From: Firmicutes bacterium UBA911
Lineage (GTDB): Bacteria; Bacillota; Desulfotomaculia; Desulfotomaculales; Desulforudaceae
Reading direction: 5' to 3'
Assembly (NCBI GenBank): GCA_002294005.1
Contig: DBEH01000004.1
Span: 1-33,451, forward strand
DNA: 33,451 nt
The translations under genes and the position numbers were made by a program. The notes beneath the pieces were generated by a model that did not search any database, was not told the origin of the DNA, and saw only the letters and a program-made list of their open reading frames with translations. This document shows, piece after piece, positions 1-8,234 of this stretch. Within the stretch, counting starts at the first letter, position 1, and each line of letters starts with the position of its first letter.

Positions 1-174
1 CCTTTTAAGCAGGCTCTGAACCTAGATAAACACCTATAATTTCCCTATTCCCCGAAGCCCTTGGGGGAAGCCTTGTTGCGCCGCCGGTTTGTCTAGCAAC
101 TGTCGAACCCGGGTTTTCATTGTTCTCGGCATCATATCCGCCATTGAAGCGCAAACGGGGCCGCCCGGGAAATG

Positions 175-213
175 AAAAACCCGCAAAACACACAGCAAAT
201 GTGACTCTGCGGG
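175..213 (-). terminator. Probable intrinsic terminator after tRNA-Arg
   Basis: On the minus strand a CCCGCA / TGCGGG pair of arms, with weaker inner pairing (CACA/TGTG), is followed directly by a T-rich run (TTTTTCATTT). It sits 9 nt past the CCA end of the tRNA-Arg gene and would end the phn operon/tRNA-Arg transcript. The stem is imperfect. Confidence 0.5.
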
Positions 214-221
214 AATCTTGA

Positions 222-296
222 TGGTGCGCCCGGCAGGAATCGAACCTGCGCACCTGGCTCCGGAGGCCAGCGCTCTATCCACTGAGCTACGGGCGC
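222..296 (-). tRNA. tRNA-Arg (anticodon CCG)
   Basis: The minus strand gives a full cloverleaf. The acceptor arms are GCGCCCG and CGGGCGC, the D arm is of the GCTC..GAGC type, and a five-pair anticodon stem carries the loop CTCCGGA, so the anticodon is CCG. The T-loop is GGTTCGATTCC, and the discriminator A and CCA end are encoded. The gene begins 45 nt after the last phn-operon gene on the same strand, so it may be cotranscribed with it or have its own promoter. Confidence 0.96.
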
Positions 297-341
297 AACG
301 CATGAATGAGTATACCGCAAATCCAACCCGAACGCAACCCT

Positions 342-1295
342 TTAGGAAGGGCATGAAGGGCCTAATCGGCCAGCCAGCTTGCGACTGTGGGCTAAAGCCT
401 CGCGGGCCCACGTCTGGTAAAGGGGGCGGATTTCGTGGAGCACCACGCCGCTGTAGCCGCCCAACCGGTCAAAGACCTCCGCGGCTGGTATCTCGCCCCA
501 GCCGATGGGCAGATGCAGATCACCGCGCCCGGCAGCCATCAGTTCGGCCTGTTTGTTTTCCAGAGAGGCCGTAACCCGGCCGAAATTGTCGTGCAGGTGG
601 AGATGACGGACGTAAGGAGCGGCCGCGGTAACCGCATCCAGAAAGTTGAAGCGGTAAAACCGGGAAGCCAGGTAGGCGTGCCCGACGTCCAGGGTGATGC
701 CCACGCGCGGGTGGTTGACGGCCGCCACCTGCTGCACCAAAAGGCCTAATTGCTCGGCGTAGCAGTAGGGACTGCCGTCCAGATAGGGACGGGCGTTTTC
801 CAGCCCGATGGTCACTCCCAAGCGCCGCGCCTCCTCGGCCAGATCAAGCAGCGCCTCGCGTTCCACTTTCAGTAGATACTCGCGGTCCTCGTGGCTCGGT
901 GCGCGCTTTCCCGCGGGAAGGTGAAACGCTTCCTCGGGGAGGTACCGGCCGCTGTGGTAAGCCAGTATTTCGGACTCGATGGCGGCGGCGAAAACCAGGC
1001 TTTCCCGGAGGGCTTGTTTCTGCCAGGCCAGGTTTTCCAGATCCATCAGGTTCAGTGAATTGGGTCCGTGCACCGTGTACCCGAGAGGAAACCGGCGCAA
1101 CACCCGGCGTATCTCCCGCACCCGGTCCATGATCAGCTTCCCCCCGGCCATGGCTCCCACTCCGTGCACCGGGACCTCCACATACCTAAAACCCTGCTCC
1201 ACAAACGAACCCAGGGCTCTGACCAGGGAGTCAAGGCTGTTTTCCAGCCAGGCCGCGTCGGCGTTGATGCCCCATCCCTTGATCGTCACGCTCAC
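342..1295 (-). CDS. Endonuclease IV-fold (xylose isomerase-like TIM barrel) metalloenzyme, last gene of the phn operon
   Basis: This is a 317-residue protein of the AP-endonuclease-2 / sugar phosphate isomerase superfamily. The GTG at 1295 forms a GTGA overlap with the phnM stop; a GTG at 1307 is also possible. Visible motifs include VHGPNSLNL, YHSGR, GLENAR, LDVGHAY, RHLHLHD, GDLHLPIGWGEIP and VVLHEI. Aligned by eye to E. coli endonuclease IV, all nine trinuclear-zinc ligand positions are present: H76, H114, E166, D203, H206, H233, D259, H261 and E288, numbered from 1295. Sugar isomerases of this fold usually keep only about four of these. Its place at the end of a C-P lyase operon without phnP suggests a hydrolytic step on phosphoribosyl intermediates. 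That role is inference; an automatic annotation would read 'sugar phosphate isomerase/epimerase'. Confidence 0.85.
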   Translation of the reverse strand: MSVTIKGWGINADAAWLENSLDSLVRALGSFVEQGFRYVEVPVHGVGAMAGGKLIMDRVREIRRVLRRFPLGYTVHGPNSLNLMDLENLAWQKQALRESLVFAAAIESEILAYHSGRYLPEEAFHLPAGKRAPSHEDREYLLKVEREALLDLAEEARRLGVTIGLENARPYLDGSPYCYAEQLGLLVQQVAAVNHPRVGITLDVGHAYLASRFYRFNFLDAVTAAAPYVRHLHLHDNFGRVTASLENKQAELMAAGRGDLHLPIGWGEIPAAEVFDRLGGYSGVVLHEIRPLYQTWAREALAHSRKLAGRLGPSCPS

Positions 1296-2539
1296 ACCCC
1301 CCGGCACGCACCTTGATCACTAACCAAGCCGCACCTTCCGGGCCGCACATCTTCCGCCGGTTCCGCCGGAACCGGCCGGCCATAATCATAGCGCGCGACA
1401 ACCCGCCCCCCGACCAGCACGGCCAAGACTACGGGGCGGCCCTGCAGCAGTTTCACCACGATCAGGTCGGCCCTTTTTCCGGCCTCTATGGAGCCCAGTT
1501 CGGCCGCCAGCCCGGTCGCCATGGCCGGGTTCAGGCTGGCCAGGCGCACCGCCGCCGGCAGCCCGAACCCACCGGCCGCCAGTTTAAAGACGGCGTGCAG
1601 GAAGGACGGGGGGTGATAATCGGAGCAAAGGATGTCCGCCGCTCCTTGCCACAGGGCCTCCCGGGCCGAGAGATTGTTCTCGTGGGAGCCTCCCCGCAGC
1701 AGATTGGGGGCGCCCACACAGACGTGCATCCCCAGCGACCGGGCGTGTCGCGCCGTGGCCAAGTTCACCGGAAATTCGGCCACCGTAACTCCTAATCTTT
1801 GCATTTCTTCGACCTTCTCCCGGGTGTCGTCGTCGTGGGAGGCGAGACGGAGGCCGCGGTGCACGGCGAGACCGGCCAGCGACCGGACGCCTTCCGTTCC
1901 GACCCTGGCGCGGTCTCTGATCTTCTGGGCCACCAGCTCCGCACACTCCTGCTCGTTCAGGTGGTAGGTTTTCCGGACGTATTGGAAATATTGTTCCACC
2001 GTGCGGTACTGCCCCTGACCGGGCGTGTGGTCCATCAACGAGAGCATATCCCCCACCCCCTCGTTGATCAGCGTCGTGATCACTTCCAGCCCCGCGGCGT
2101 TGCTGATCTCGTAACGCAGGTGCACCAGGTTTCGAATGAGATGGGGCCCTGCGCTCATCCCGGCGATATACCGGGCGATGTCCGCCGCCAATTCGTTGGA
2201 GCGCACCCCCTCTCCCGCTGAAAAGGAGATGGAATGAAAGGCCGCGACAATGCCGTTGGCGGCGAACTTCCGCTCCATTTCGCGGCAGGCCGGTTCCACC
2301 GGAAAAAGGACATTGGGGCGGGGTTGGACCTCTTTTTCAATGGCGTCACAGTGGATGTCCACCAAACCGGGCAGGAGATAGGCCCCGTCTCCATCCAGCG
2401 TGGACGACCGGTCCGCGCTCCGAACCGGTCCGGAACCGGCTTCAGCGATGCACCCGCCTTCCACAAAGACCCACCCCGGATACAGGAGGCAATCCGGCGC
2501 CACCACGCGGACGTTAGTGATCAGCAGCCGCTTTTGCAT
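1292..2539 (-). CDS. phnM: Alpha-D-ribose 1-methylphosphonate 5-triphosphate diphosphatase PhnM
   Basis: PhnM is an amidohydrolase-superfamily enzyme that removes pyrophosphate from ribose 1-phosphonate 5-triphosphate, giving the PhnJ substrate. The 415-residue protein has the N-terminal composite beta domain and then the metal-binding motif PGLVDIHCDAIEK, with H63 and D65 as first ligands; the IEK/RP spelling is typical of PhnM. Later motifs include ASHDDD and CSDYHPPS. The ATG start at 2539 lies inside the 3' end of phnL (26-nt overlap), so translation is probably coupled. The stop overlaps the GTG of the following gene. Length and gene order match the family. Confidence 0.96.
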   Translation of the reverse strand: MQKRLLITNVRVVAPDCLLYPGWVFVEGGCIAEAGSGPVRSADRSSTLDGDGAYLLPGLVDIHCDAIEKEVQPRPNVLFPVEPACREMERKFAANGIVAAFHSISFSAGEGVRSNELAADIARYIAGMSAGPHLIRNLVHLRYEISNAAGLEVITTLINEGVGDMLSLMDHTPGQGQYRTVEQYFQYVRKTYHLNEQECAELVAQKIRDRARVGTEGVRSLAGLAVHRGLRLASHDDDTREKVEEMQRLGVTVAEFPVNLATARHARSLGMHVCVGAPNLLRGGSHENNLSAREALWQGAADILCSDYHPPSFLHAVFKLAAGGFGLPAAVRLASLNPAMATGLAAELGSIEAGKRADLIVVKLLQGRPVVLAVLVGGRVVARYDYGRPVPAEPAEDVRPGRCGLVSDQGACRGV

Positions 2540-3254
2540 ATTCCCTCCCCCTCCCGGCGCGGACTTCGGCTCCCCGGTTCAGATGCAGAACCCGGTCGGT
2601 TATCTGATTGAACGTGTGCCGGTCGTGAGAAACAACCACGATGGATGTTCCCCGGCGCTTGAGTTCCAGAATGAGTTCCTGGACCGTTCGCTTGCTCTCC
2701 TGGTCCAGGGACGCGGTGGGTTCATCCATCAGCAGCAACCGGGGCCAGCCGGCCGACGCCCGGGCGACGTTGACCCGCTGCTGTTCCCCGCCGCTGAAGG
2801 TGCAGGGTGAGGCCTCCCACAAGTCGGCGGGGATTTTGAGGTGCTCAAGCAGACGGGCGGCTTCCTGCGGGGCTCGAGATTCCCGCCACCCTTTGCACAA
2901 AAACCCCTCCGCCACCACCTGCAACGCCGACACCCGCGGCACCACCCGCAGGAATTGGGACACGTATCCGATTTCGGAGCGCCGCAGCGCCAGGATGGTC
3001 TGCGCCGGCGCTTGCAAAAGATCCACGCTGCCGTCCGGCGAACGATGCCAAGCCTGGCCCGCCGTGGCCAAGCACGTTCGGTAGAGGCATTTCAGGATCG
3101 TGGATTTTCCGGCGCCACTGGGCCCCTGAATACCGAGAATCTCACCCGGGCGCAGAACGAATTCGATGTCCCGGCAGGCAACTACCTCACGGCCCCCCAG
3201 AAGGTGCAGCTTGAATACCTTTGTCAGACCGGTTACCCGGAGCAACTCGCCCAA
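2514..3254 (-). CDS. phnL: C-P lyase system ABC-type protein PhnL
   Basis: PhnL is an ABC-type ATPase needed with PhnG, PhnH and PhnI for making ribose phosphonate triphosphate; it is not a membrane transporter subunit. The 246-residue protein has Walker A GPSGAGKS near residues 44-51, the signature SGGEQQR, Walker B LLLMDEPTASLD and the H-loop VSHDRHTF. I chose the TTG at 3254 because GGAAGGAGG lies 8 nt upstream. A TTG at 3323 would add 23 residues that do not look conserved. About 146 nt separate it from phnK, including a small hairpin (CCCGGA/TCCGGG) that could tune expression. Its 3' end overlaps phnM. Confidence 0.93.
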   Translation of the reverse strand: MGELLRVTGLTKVFKLHLLGGREVVACRDIEFVLRPGEILGIQGPSGAGKSTILKCLYRTCLATAGQAWHRSPDGSVDLLQAPAQTILALRRSEIGYVSQFLRVVPRVSALQVVAEGFLCKGWRESRAPQEAARLLEHLKIPADLWEASPCTFSGGEQQRVNVARASAGWPRLLLMDEPTASLDQESKRTVQELILELKRRGTSIVVVSHDRHTFNQITDRVLHLNRGAEVRAGRGREYAKAAADH

Positions 3255-3400
3255 GAATGCGTCCTCCTTCCCAGTGCGTTTGCTACTGTAAGGGTGTTTA
3301 ACGCCCGCCGTCCCGGACCTCAATCCGGGGTTTTGCTTGTTGGGCGGTTGTTTTGGCCTAAAAGCGGCCCCGCGCGCGGCATGGTCGTTCAGATGCTCCT

Positions 3401-4312
3401 TTAAAGCAGGGAACTCACCAAGAGTTGGGTGTACGGATGCTGCGGATCCCCCAGAATCTGATCGGTCAGTCCCGCCTCCACCACTCGTCCGGTTTTCATC
3501 ACCAGCGTGCAGTCCGTAAGCAGACGGATCACCCCCAGGTCGTGTGAGACCACCACCATGGCCAATCCCAATTCGCGGTGCAGATGCCGGATTAAATCCA
3601 GCACCCGGGCCTGTACCGAAACGTCCAGACCCGTGGTCACTTCGTCAAGAAAGACCAGCGGCGGACTGTTGGCCAGCGCCTTGGCGATTTGCACCCGCTG
3701 CTGCATGCCGCCGCTGAAATGGCGGGGCAGGTGGTCCATCCGTTCCAAGGGCACCTCCGTGCGCAAAAGCAATTCGGACGCCCGCTCCCGGATGCGGCCC
3801 ACGTGAAAGAATTCGGCGGCCAACAGTTTTTCGGCGATATTGCCGCCGGCGGTGCAATCCAGCCGGAGGCCCTGATGCGGTTTCTGGTACACCATGCCCA
3901 TCAGGTGGTGGCGGATGTGTCTCTGCTCTTGAGCGCTGCTGCCCAGGATATTCACCGCCCCTTCCCGGTAGTTCCGGAGATAAGCCTCCCCGGCGGTCAC
4001 GGCGGAGTCGAAGTACAGGCATTGAACCAGCGTACTTTTGCCGGAGCCGCTTTCCCCCACCACCCCCAGGATTTCCCCGGCGTACAGGTCGAAAGAAACA
4101 CCGGCACAGGCCACGACCGAGCCACATCCGGGACAAATATTGCTGCCGGCCTCCGGGCCGGTGCGCGGCACACAGTCCGGGCATTCCCGGCCGTAGATGC
4201 GGGTCAGCCCGCGGACCCGCAACATGGGTTCGCCCGGAACCCGGTGGTCCTGACGTCCGGAAAGATCACAGGAAGAGACATCGGTTATTTCAAGACCGTC
4301 CAAGTCACGCAC
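3401..4312 (-). CDS. phnK: C-P lyase system ABC-type protein PhnK with four-cysteine insertion
   Basis: PhnK is an ABC-type ATPase that binds the PhnGHIJ core complex. It shows Walker A GESGSGKS (about residues 86-93), the signature SGGMQQR, Walker B LVFLDEVTTGLD and the H-loop VSHDLGV. Between the first beta strand and Walker A is an insertion with CPDC and CPGC spaced C-x2-C-x12-C-x2-C (C44, C47, C60, C63), which looks like a small zinc ribbon. E. coli PhnK lacks it. The GTG at 4312 would couple to the phnJ stop at 4305; the ATG at 4225 (MLRVRGL) is a credible shorter start. The open frame could extend to 4399, but that part overlaps phnJ deeply. Confidence 0.92.
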   Translation of the reverse strand: MRDLDGLEITDVSSCDLSGRQDHRVPGEPMLRVRGLTRIYGRECPDCVPRTGPEAGSNICPGCGSVVACAGVSFDLYAGEILGVVGESGSGKSTLVQCLYFDSAVTAGEAYLRNYREGAVNILGSSAQEQRHIRHHLMGMVYQKPHQGLRLDCTAGGNIAEKLLAAEFFHVGRIRERASELLLRTEVPLERMDHLPRHFSGGMQQRVQIAKALANSPPLVFLDEVTTGLDVSVQARVLDLIRHLHRELGLAMVVVSHDLGVIRLLTDCTLVMKTGRVVEAGLTDQILGDPQHPYTQLLVSSLL

Positions 4313-5219
4313 CACCCCCCGTTTCGTTTCCGGTTTGCCGGCCGGCGCCCGGGCCGTTCTCGGAAAGCAGTTGATGCCGCTTGGCACAGTAGGCGACATC
4401 GGAACAGGTGTGCCGCCGGGCGCCGGTGTGGTCGTCGATCAGTTCGTCCAGGAAGGACGCGGTGCTGCCGCACACGGCACAGTGTTTGCCGTCGAAGCTC
4501 TCCACCCGGAATTGGTGGTCCTCAAACGCGAGTGGTTCCACCCTGGTATACGGCGGTACCGCATAGATTCGTTTCTCCCGCCCGGCCCCGAACAGATTGA
4601 GATTAGCGGCCATGTGCAGCTTGGGGATATCCCACCGGGGGATGGGAGACGGGTCCATAACGTAGCGTCCGTTGACCAGGACCGGATACTGGGCGCCGAT
4701 CGTGATTTCGCGCCAGCGCACAATGTCTTCGTACAGGAAAACCCAAAGCCGGCTGTAATCGGCCTCCGCGTGCATCTCCCTTGTTTTGACCTCGCTGGGC
4801 TCCACCCGCCGCAAAGGCTCGGGGTAGGGCACCTGGAACACCAGCGCCTGCTCCTCCCGCAGCCGTTCTTCCGGAATACGGTGCCTGGTTTGAATCAGGG
4901 TCGCCGCGCCCGTGTCTTCGGTGGTTTTCACCCCCGTGGTCTGCAGCAGCAGTCTACGGATATTCACCGCGTTAACCACGTCGTCCGAACCCTGGTCAAT
5001 CACTTTCACGACGTCGCCGGGGCCCACAAGGGCCAGGGTCAGTTGCAGCCCGCCGGTTCCCCAACCCTGAGCAATAGGCAGTTCCCGGGAAGCAAAGGGA
5101 ACCTGATAGCCCGGGACGGCCACGGCCTTGAGGATCCGCCGGCGGATCTCCTTTTTGGTCTGCTCGTCCAGAAAGGCGAAATTGTATCCGGGGCGAACGG
5201 CCTGTTTATCCGGCATCAT
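4305..5219 (-). CDS. phnJ: Carbon-phosphorus lyase catalytic subunit PhnJ
   Basis: PhnJ is the radical SAM-type enzyme that cleaves the C-P bond of ribose 1-phosphonate 5-phosphate, releasing the alkane and leaving the 1,2-cyclic phosphate. The 304-residue protein has C247, C250, C272 and C278, exactly the spacing of E. coli C241, C244, C266 and C272, for the 4Fe-4S cluster and catalytic thiyl. Gly37 in PGYQVPF matches the glycyl radical Gly32. GWGTGG and DPSPIP are also conserved. The ATG at 5219 has GGGAGAGG 6-7 nt upstream and overlaps the phnI end by 14 nt. The open frame upstream to 5528 is only the antiphase of phnI. Confidence 0.98.
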   Translation of the reverse strand: MMPDKQAVRPGYNFAFLDEQTKKEIRRRILKAVAVPGYQVPFASRELPIAQGWGTGGLQLTLALVGPGDVVKVIDQGSDDVVNAVNIRRLLLQTTGVKTTEDTGAATLIQTRHRIPEERLREEQALVFQVPYPEPLRRVEPSEVKTREMHAEADYSRLWVFLYEDIVRWREITIGAQYPVLVNGRYVMDPSPIPRWDIPKLHMAANLNLFGAGREKRIYAVPPYTRVEPLAFEDHQFRVESFDGKHCAVCGSTASFLDELIDDHTGARRHTCSDVAYCAKRHQLLSENGPGAGRQTGNETGGGA

Positions 5220-6330
5220 CGGTATCCTCTCCCTGCGTTTTCTCTTCCCCGGCGAGATCTTGCATCCGGCGCAGCCGGTCCAGAACCGACTGGAAAGTGA
5301 CGTAATGGGGCAGTTTCCAGTGGGCCGTAAAACCGGACGCTTCGATGCCGTCGGCATGGTAGAGCACGAATTCCTCATCTTCCGCCGGCGCGGCGCCGGC
5401 GGCGTTTTGCATCGTGCGGTCCAGAACGGCCGTGGAGATGGCTTTGATTTCGTTGTGACCGAAGCACAGGCCGTACCCCAGGGTGAAACGGGGACTGGTC
5501 TTGGCTTCGGTTTCGTCCATCCGGGCAATGATCTCCGCTTCGGTAACCAGGACCCGGCCGATGGCCACCGTGCTTCCCGCGCGGTGGCGGTGAGGAACGC
5601 TTACCGGAACATAACCCACCCGGAGTTCGCCCAGGGTGGGATGCACGTTGCCGTAGCCGCGCATACTGCTGTAGGCCAGCGTCATCAATCCTCCCGTTTC
5701 GCTCCGCGCCATGCTCTGCAACCGGACCGGCCGCGAGGCCGGAAAAGTCAGGGGTTGCCTGGTGAGGTCCGGGATTACGTCCGGTTCGGGCTTGGTCGCG
5801 TATTCCGCCAGCAGTCCCTCGGCGCGCAGCATATCCACCACTTTTGGGAAACTCCGCGGTCTTTCGCCGCCGTCCGGCCGGGGCCGATAACGCGCCAGAA
5901 ACGCCTCAATCTGCCGGCTGTCTTCCTCCGCCAGCTCAAGATTCAAAAGTCTTAAGCTGTAATCCCGCGTCGGACCGAGCACCTGGCCCCCGGGAACGTC
6001 CTTGAACGCGGCCGAGACGCGCCGGATAACCGTCATTTCCCGCGTGTCCGTTACCGTGGAGTAACCCATGCGGGGCAGCGTGGAACGGTAAGCCCGCAGG
6101 ACGAACGAGGCCTCGACGGTGTCCCCTTCGGCCTGTTTCAGCGCCACCGCGGCGTGGAAAGGGGCGTACAGGCCGCCTTCGCCCATTACCCGGTCCACGG
6201 CCAGCCGCATCTGATCCTGGATCTGTTGGGCCGCAAGCGGAGCCGAACCGCCCCGGACACGGAAATAACGAACCAGGTCCTCGGCCGCTTCAATAGCCTC
6301 CCGGCCCCCCTTGACGGGGACATAACCCAC
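5206..6330 (-). CDS. phnI: C-P lyase core complex subunit PhnI
   Basis: PhnI is the nucleosidase-like subunit that, with PhnG, PhnH and PhnL, transfers the phosphonate to C1 of ribose while displacing adenine from ATP. The 374-residue protein begins GYVPVKGGREAIEAAEDL, the family's hallmark N-terminus. The GTG at 6330 follows AAGGAGGT by about 7-8 nt, which decides the start; the frame is open further upstream, but that part has no homology pattern. Later motifs include GYVPVSVPHRHRAG and SGFTAHWKLPHYVTFQ, typical of PhnI. It lies 29 nt after phnH and overlaps phnJ. Confidence 0.97.
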   Translation of the reverse strand: MGYVPVKGGREAIEAAEDLVRYFRVRGGSAPLAAQQIQDQMRLAVDRVMGEGGLYAPFHAAVALKQAEGDTVEASFVLRAYRSTLPRMGYSTVTDTREMTVIRRVSAAFKDVPGGQVLGPTRDYSLRLLNLELAEEDSRQIEAFLARYRPRPDGGERPRSFPKVVDMLRAEGLLAEYATKPEPDVIPDLTRQPLTFPASRPVRLQSMARSETGGLMTLAYSSMRGYGNVHPTLGELRVGYVPVSVPHRHRAGSTVAIGRVLVTEAEIIARMDETEAKTSPRFTLGYGLCFGHNEIKAISTAVLDRTMQNAAGAAPAEDEEFVLYHADGIEASGFTAHWKLPHYVTFQSVLDRLRRMQDLAGEEKTQGEDTDDAG

Positions 6331-6359
6331 AACGCCGACCTCCTTGTCTAAAAGCACGG

Positions 6360-6953
6360 TTAGTCCCAGGCCATCCTTGCCGATCTGGGGATACACGCCA
6401 CCCGGCCGTCGGCGCTCACCAGGATGGTGTCCACACCCAGAGGGAATTCGTTATTGGCCTCGCGCAAGTAAGCCAGGTTTTCCCGCGCCAGCCCCGCCAC
6501 CCCGAGGGAGGCCTCGCCCTTCACTCCCGGACCCCGCAGGCGGAGACGGACTCCTCGCTCGTGCGTTTCGGACCGCAGGGCCGCGACGCGGCACACAACG
6601 GTCGCCCCCCGATCGGGGAAAAGCAAGCTTCCCCGGCAAAGGTCCGTGATCTCGGGGCACGCTTTCGCCCCCGAAACAAACACAAAGTCCGCCTGCCCGG
6701 AGGGAACCATCCGGCTGCCGGCAATCAGACTGCAAAAACGCGCCAACCGGTCCTTTCCCTCCCCCAGGGCCGCGAAAGTAGTTTCTTCATCCAGCAAGGT
6801 CAGGGCGACCACAACCACGGCCCGATCCGGGGCGAAACCCGACTCCTCTGGCACCAGGAAATCAACCTTTCCGGGCCTGGCCATACAGCCGAGAATCCGC
6901 CGGAACACCCTCTGGCTGTCGAAAACCGGGTCAAACCGGGACACATCAAGCAT
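6360..6953 (-). CDS. phnH: C-P lyase core complex subunit PhnH
   Basis: PhnH is a structural subunit of the PhnGHIJ core complex, related in fold to PLP transferases but without PLP. The 197-residue length matches the family. The N-terminus FDPVFDSQRVFRRILG with CMARPGKV matches the 'F...Q..FR..L.AM..PG' pattern of PhnH, and the C-terminal NNEFPLGVDTILV matches the 'FPLGVD' family motif. The ATG at 6953 overlaps the end of phnG by 8 nt. The gene is expected to be translated as part of the polycistron. Confidence 0.96.
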   Translation of the reverse strand: MLDVSRFDPVFDSQRVFRRILGCMARPGKVDFLVPEESGFAPDRAVVVVALTLLDEETTFAALGEGKDRLARFCSLIAGSRMVPSGQADFVFVSGAKACPEITDLCRGSLLFPDRGATVVCRVAALRSETHERGVRLRLRGPGVKGEASLGVAGLARENLAYLREANNEFPLGVDTILVSADGRVACIPRSARMAWD

Positions 6954-7398
6954 CCTTGGTCACCTCGAATCGCACCCGCGTGCGGTCCACAATTGCGGAG
7001 AGCACGGCGTCCTCTTGCCCGGCGTGCGCCGCTTCCGCCCTCAGAGCCGCCTCTATTGCGCGGCGTTGTTCCGGAACATGTTCCCACGCCAGATCAAGCA
7101 CGGCCAGGTGGAAAGCGCGGTCCGGGTTCTCACCCAGGCACAAGCCCCAGCCGATCTCTCCCTCCCCGCGCGTCACCGTGCATTCCGTAACCAGTAATTC
7201 ACCAAGATTGAAAACAGCGTTTTCGACCGATTCTTGCGCCCGCATCATCACCAGACCCGTTTGCGGCGCCTTAATCACCGTAATATCCGGGTTGGTCTCC
7301 ATTACACCACGGGCCAGACGTTCCACCGTCCGGTCGCCGGCCCGGGCCAAAACGCTATTTGCTTTGCCGGCCTTTATCCGCAGAGTCCTTCTTGACAT
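6946..7398 (-). CDS. phnG: C-P lyase core complex subunit PhnG
   Basis: PhnG is a small core-complex subunit (150 residues here, the normal length) needed with PhnH, PhnI and PhnL for ribosylation of the phosphonate. Recognisable segments are GLVMMRAQESVENAVFNLGE and VTRGEGEIGWGLCLG; the latter, with its 'G.GYG...G' style, is the PhnG signature. The ATG at 7398 is preceded by AGGAGGT at 9 nt and overlaps the permease stop by one base (TAATG). The stop overlaps the phnH start. Confidence 0.96.
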   Translation of the reverse strand: MSRRTLRIKAGKANSVLARAGDRTVERLARGVMETNPDITVIKAPQTGLVMMRAQESVENAVFNLGELLVTECTVTRGEGEIGWGLCLGENPDRAFHLAVLDLAWEHVPEQRRAIEAALRAEAAHAGQEDAVLSAIVDRTRVRFEVTKDA

Positions 7399-8234
7399 TA
7401 TTGCAGGACCTCCTGACCGATTATTTTGCGGCGCAGATAGTCGGAGAGCTTCTCCGCCAGCAGGATCATCACCAGGACTACCGCCGTGATGGCCAAGGCA
7501 TCGGCATAGCGAAACAAGCTCATGGCCATGTGCAGGTCAAACCCCACGCCGCCGCCGCCCACGACGCCCAGGAAAAGGGCGGCCCGGAGGTTGATGTCGA
7601 ACCGGTACAAGGTATTGGCGATAAATGAAGGCATCACTTGGGGTAAGACGCCGTAACGGATGACCTGCATCCCAGTCGCCCCGGCCGATTCAAGGGATTC
7701 CAGCGGCTTGGGGTCGGCATTTTCGATCGCTTCGGCAAACAGTTTCCCCAGCATCCCGACGGACCCGATCGCGATGGCGAGCATGCCGGCGAACGGCCCA
7801 AGGCCGACGACGACCACCAGCAGGAGGATGATGACCAGGGTCGGCACGGCGCGCTCTGCGGCCATCAGGGTCCGGACGGCTTCACGTACGGCCCGCGACG
7901 GAGCTGCGTTGCCGGCCGCCAGGATACCCAAAACGAAGGACACGGCCGCCCCCAGAAAGGTACCCATAAAAGCCATGGACAGGGTTTCCAGAATCCCCCA
8001 CCACACCCGGCCCCCGGTGAGCACCTGCCAGTTCGGGGGAAACATCTCGGCCACCAGGGCCAGGAAATGAGGAAGGCCCTCGATGAACAACCGGGCGCTC
8101 AAGCCCAGTTCGGCCGCATTCCAACCGAACAAGAACACCAAAAGGCCGCCGGTCCAAAGGTACCGTTCGTAGTAACGCCGGTGCCTTTGCTCCGCCTTGC
8201 GCCGGCCCGTCCCCAACGAGATTGTGCCGTTCAC
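7398..8234 (-). CDS. phnE: Phosphonate ABC transporter permease PhnE (second copy)
   Basis: This is an inner-membrane permease of the PhnE family. The 278-residue protein has a hydrophobic N-terminal segment (LWTGGLLVFLFGW) and further membrane helices. It carries the cytoplasmic coupling-loop signature ESAGATGMQVIRYGVLPQ and the family motif TLYRFDINLRAALFLGVVGG. I prefer the GTG at 8234, which makes a GTGA overlap with the upstream permease and has AGAGGTG 6 nt before it; the frame is also open back to a GTG at 8291. It is clearly paralogous to the preceding gene, and the pair probably forms a heterodimeric channel. Confidence 0.95.
   Translation of the reverse strand: MNGTISLGTGRRKAEQRHRRYYERYLWTGGLLVFLFGWNAAELGLSARLFIEGLPHFLALVAEMFPPNWQVLTGGRVWWGILETLSMAFMGTFLGAAVSFVLGILAAGNAAPSRAVREAVRTLMAAERAVPTLVIILLLVVVVGLGPFAGMLAIAIGSVGMLGKLFAEAIENADPKPLESLESAGATGMQVIRYGVLPQVMPSFIANTLYRFDINLRAALFLGVVGGGGVGFDLHMAMSLFRYADALAITAVVLVMILLAEKLSDYLRRKIIGQEVLQ

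Noticed and set aside
5220..5528. Upstream extension of the phnJ frame
   Set aside because: It lies entirely over phnI in another frame; conserved PhnJ sequence begins right after the ATG at 5219, which has a good ribosome binding site.
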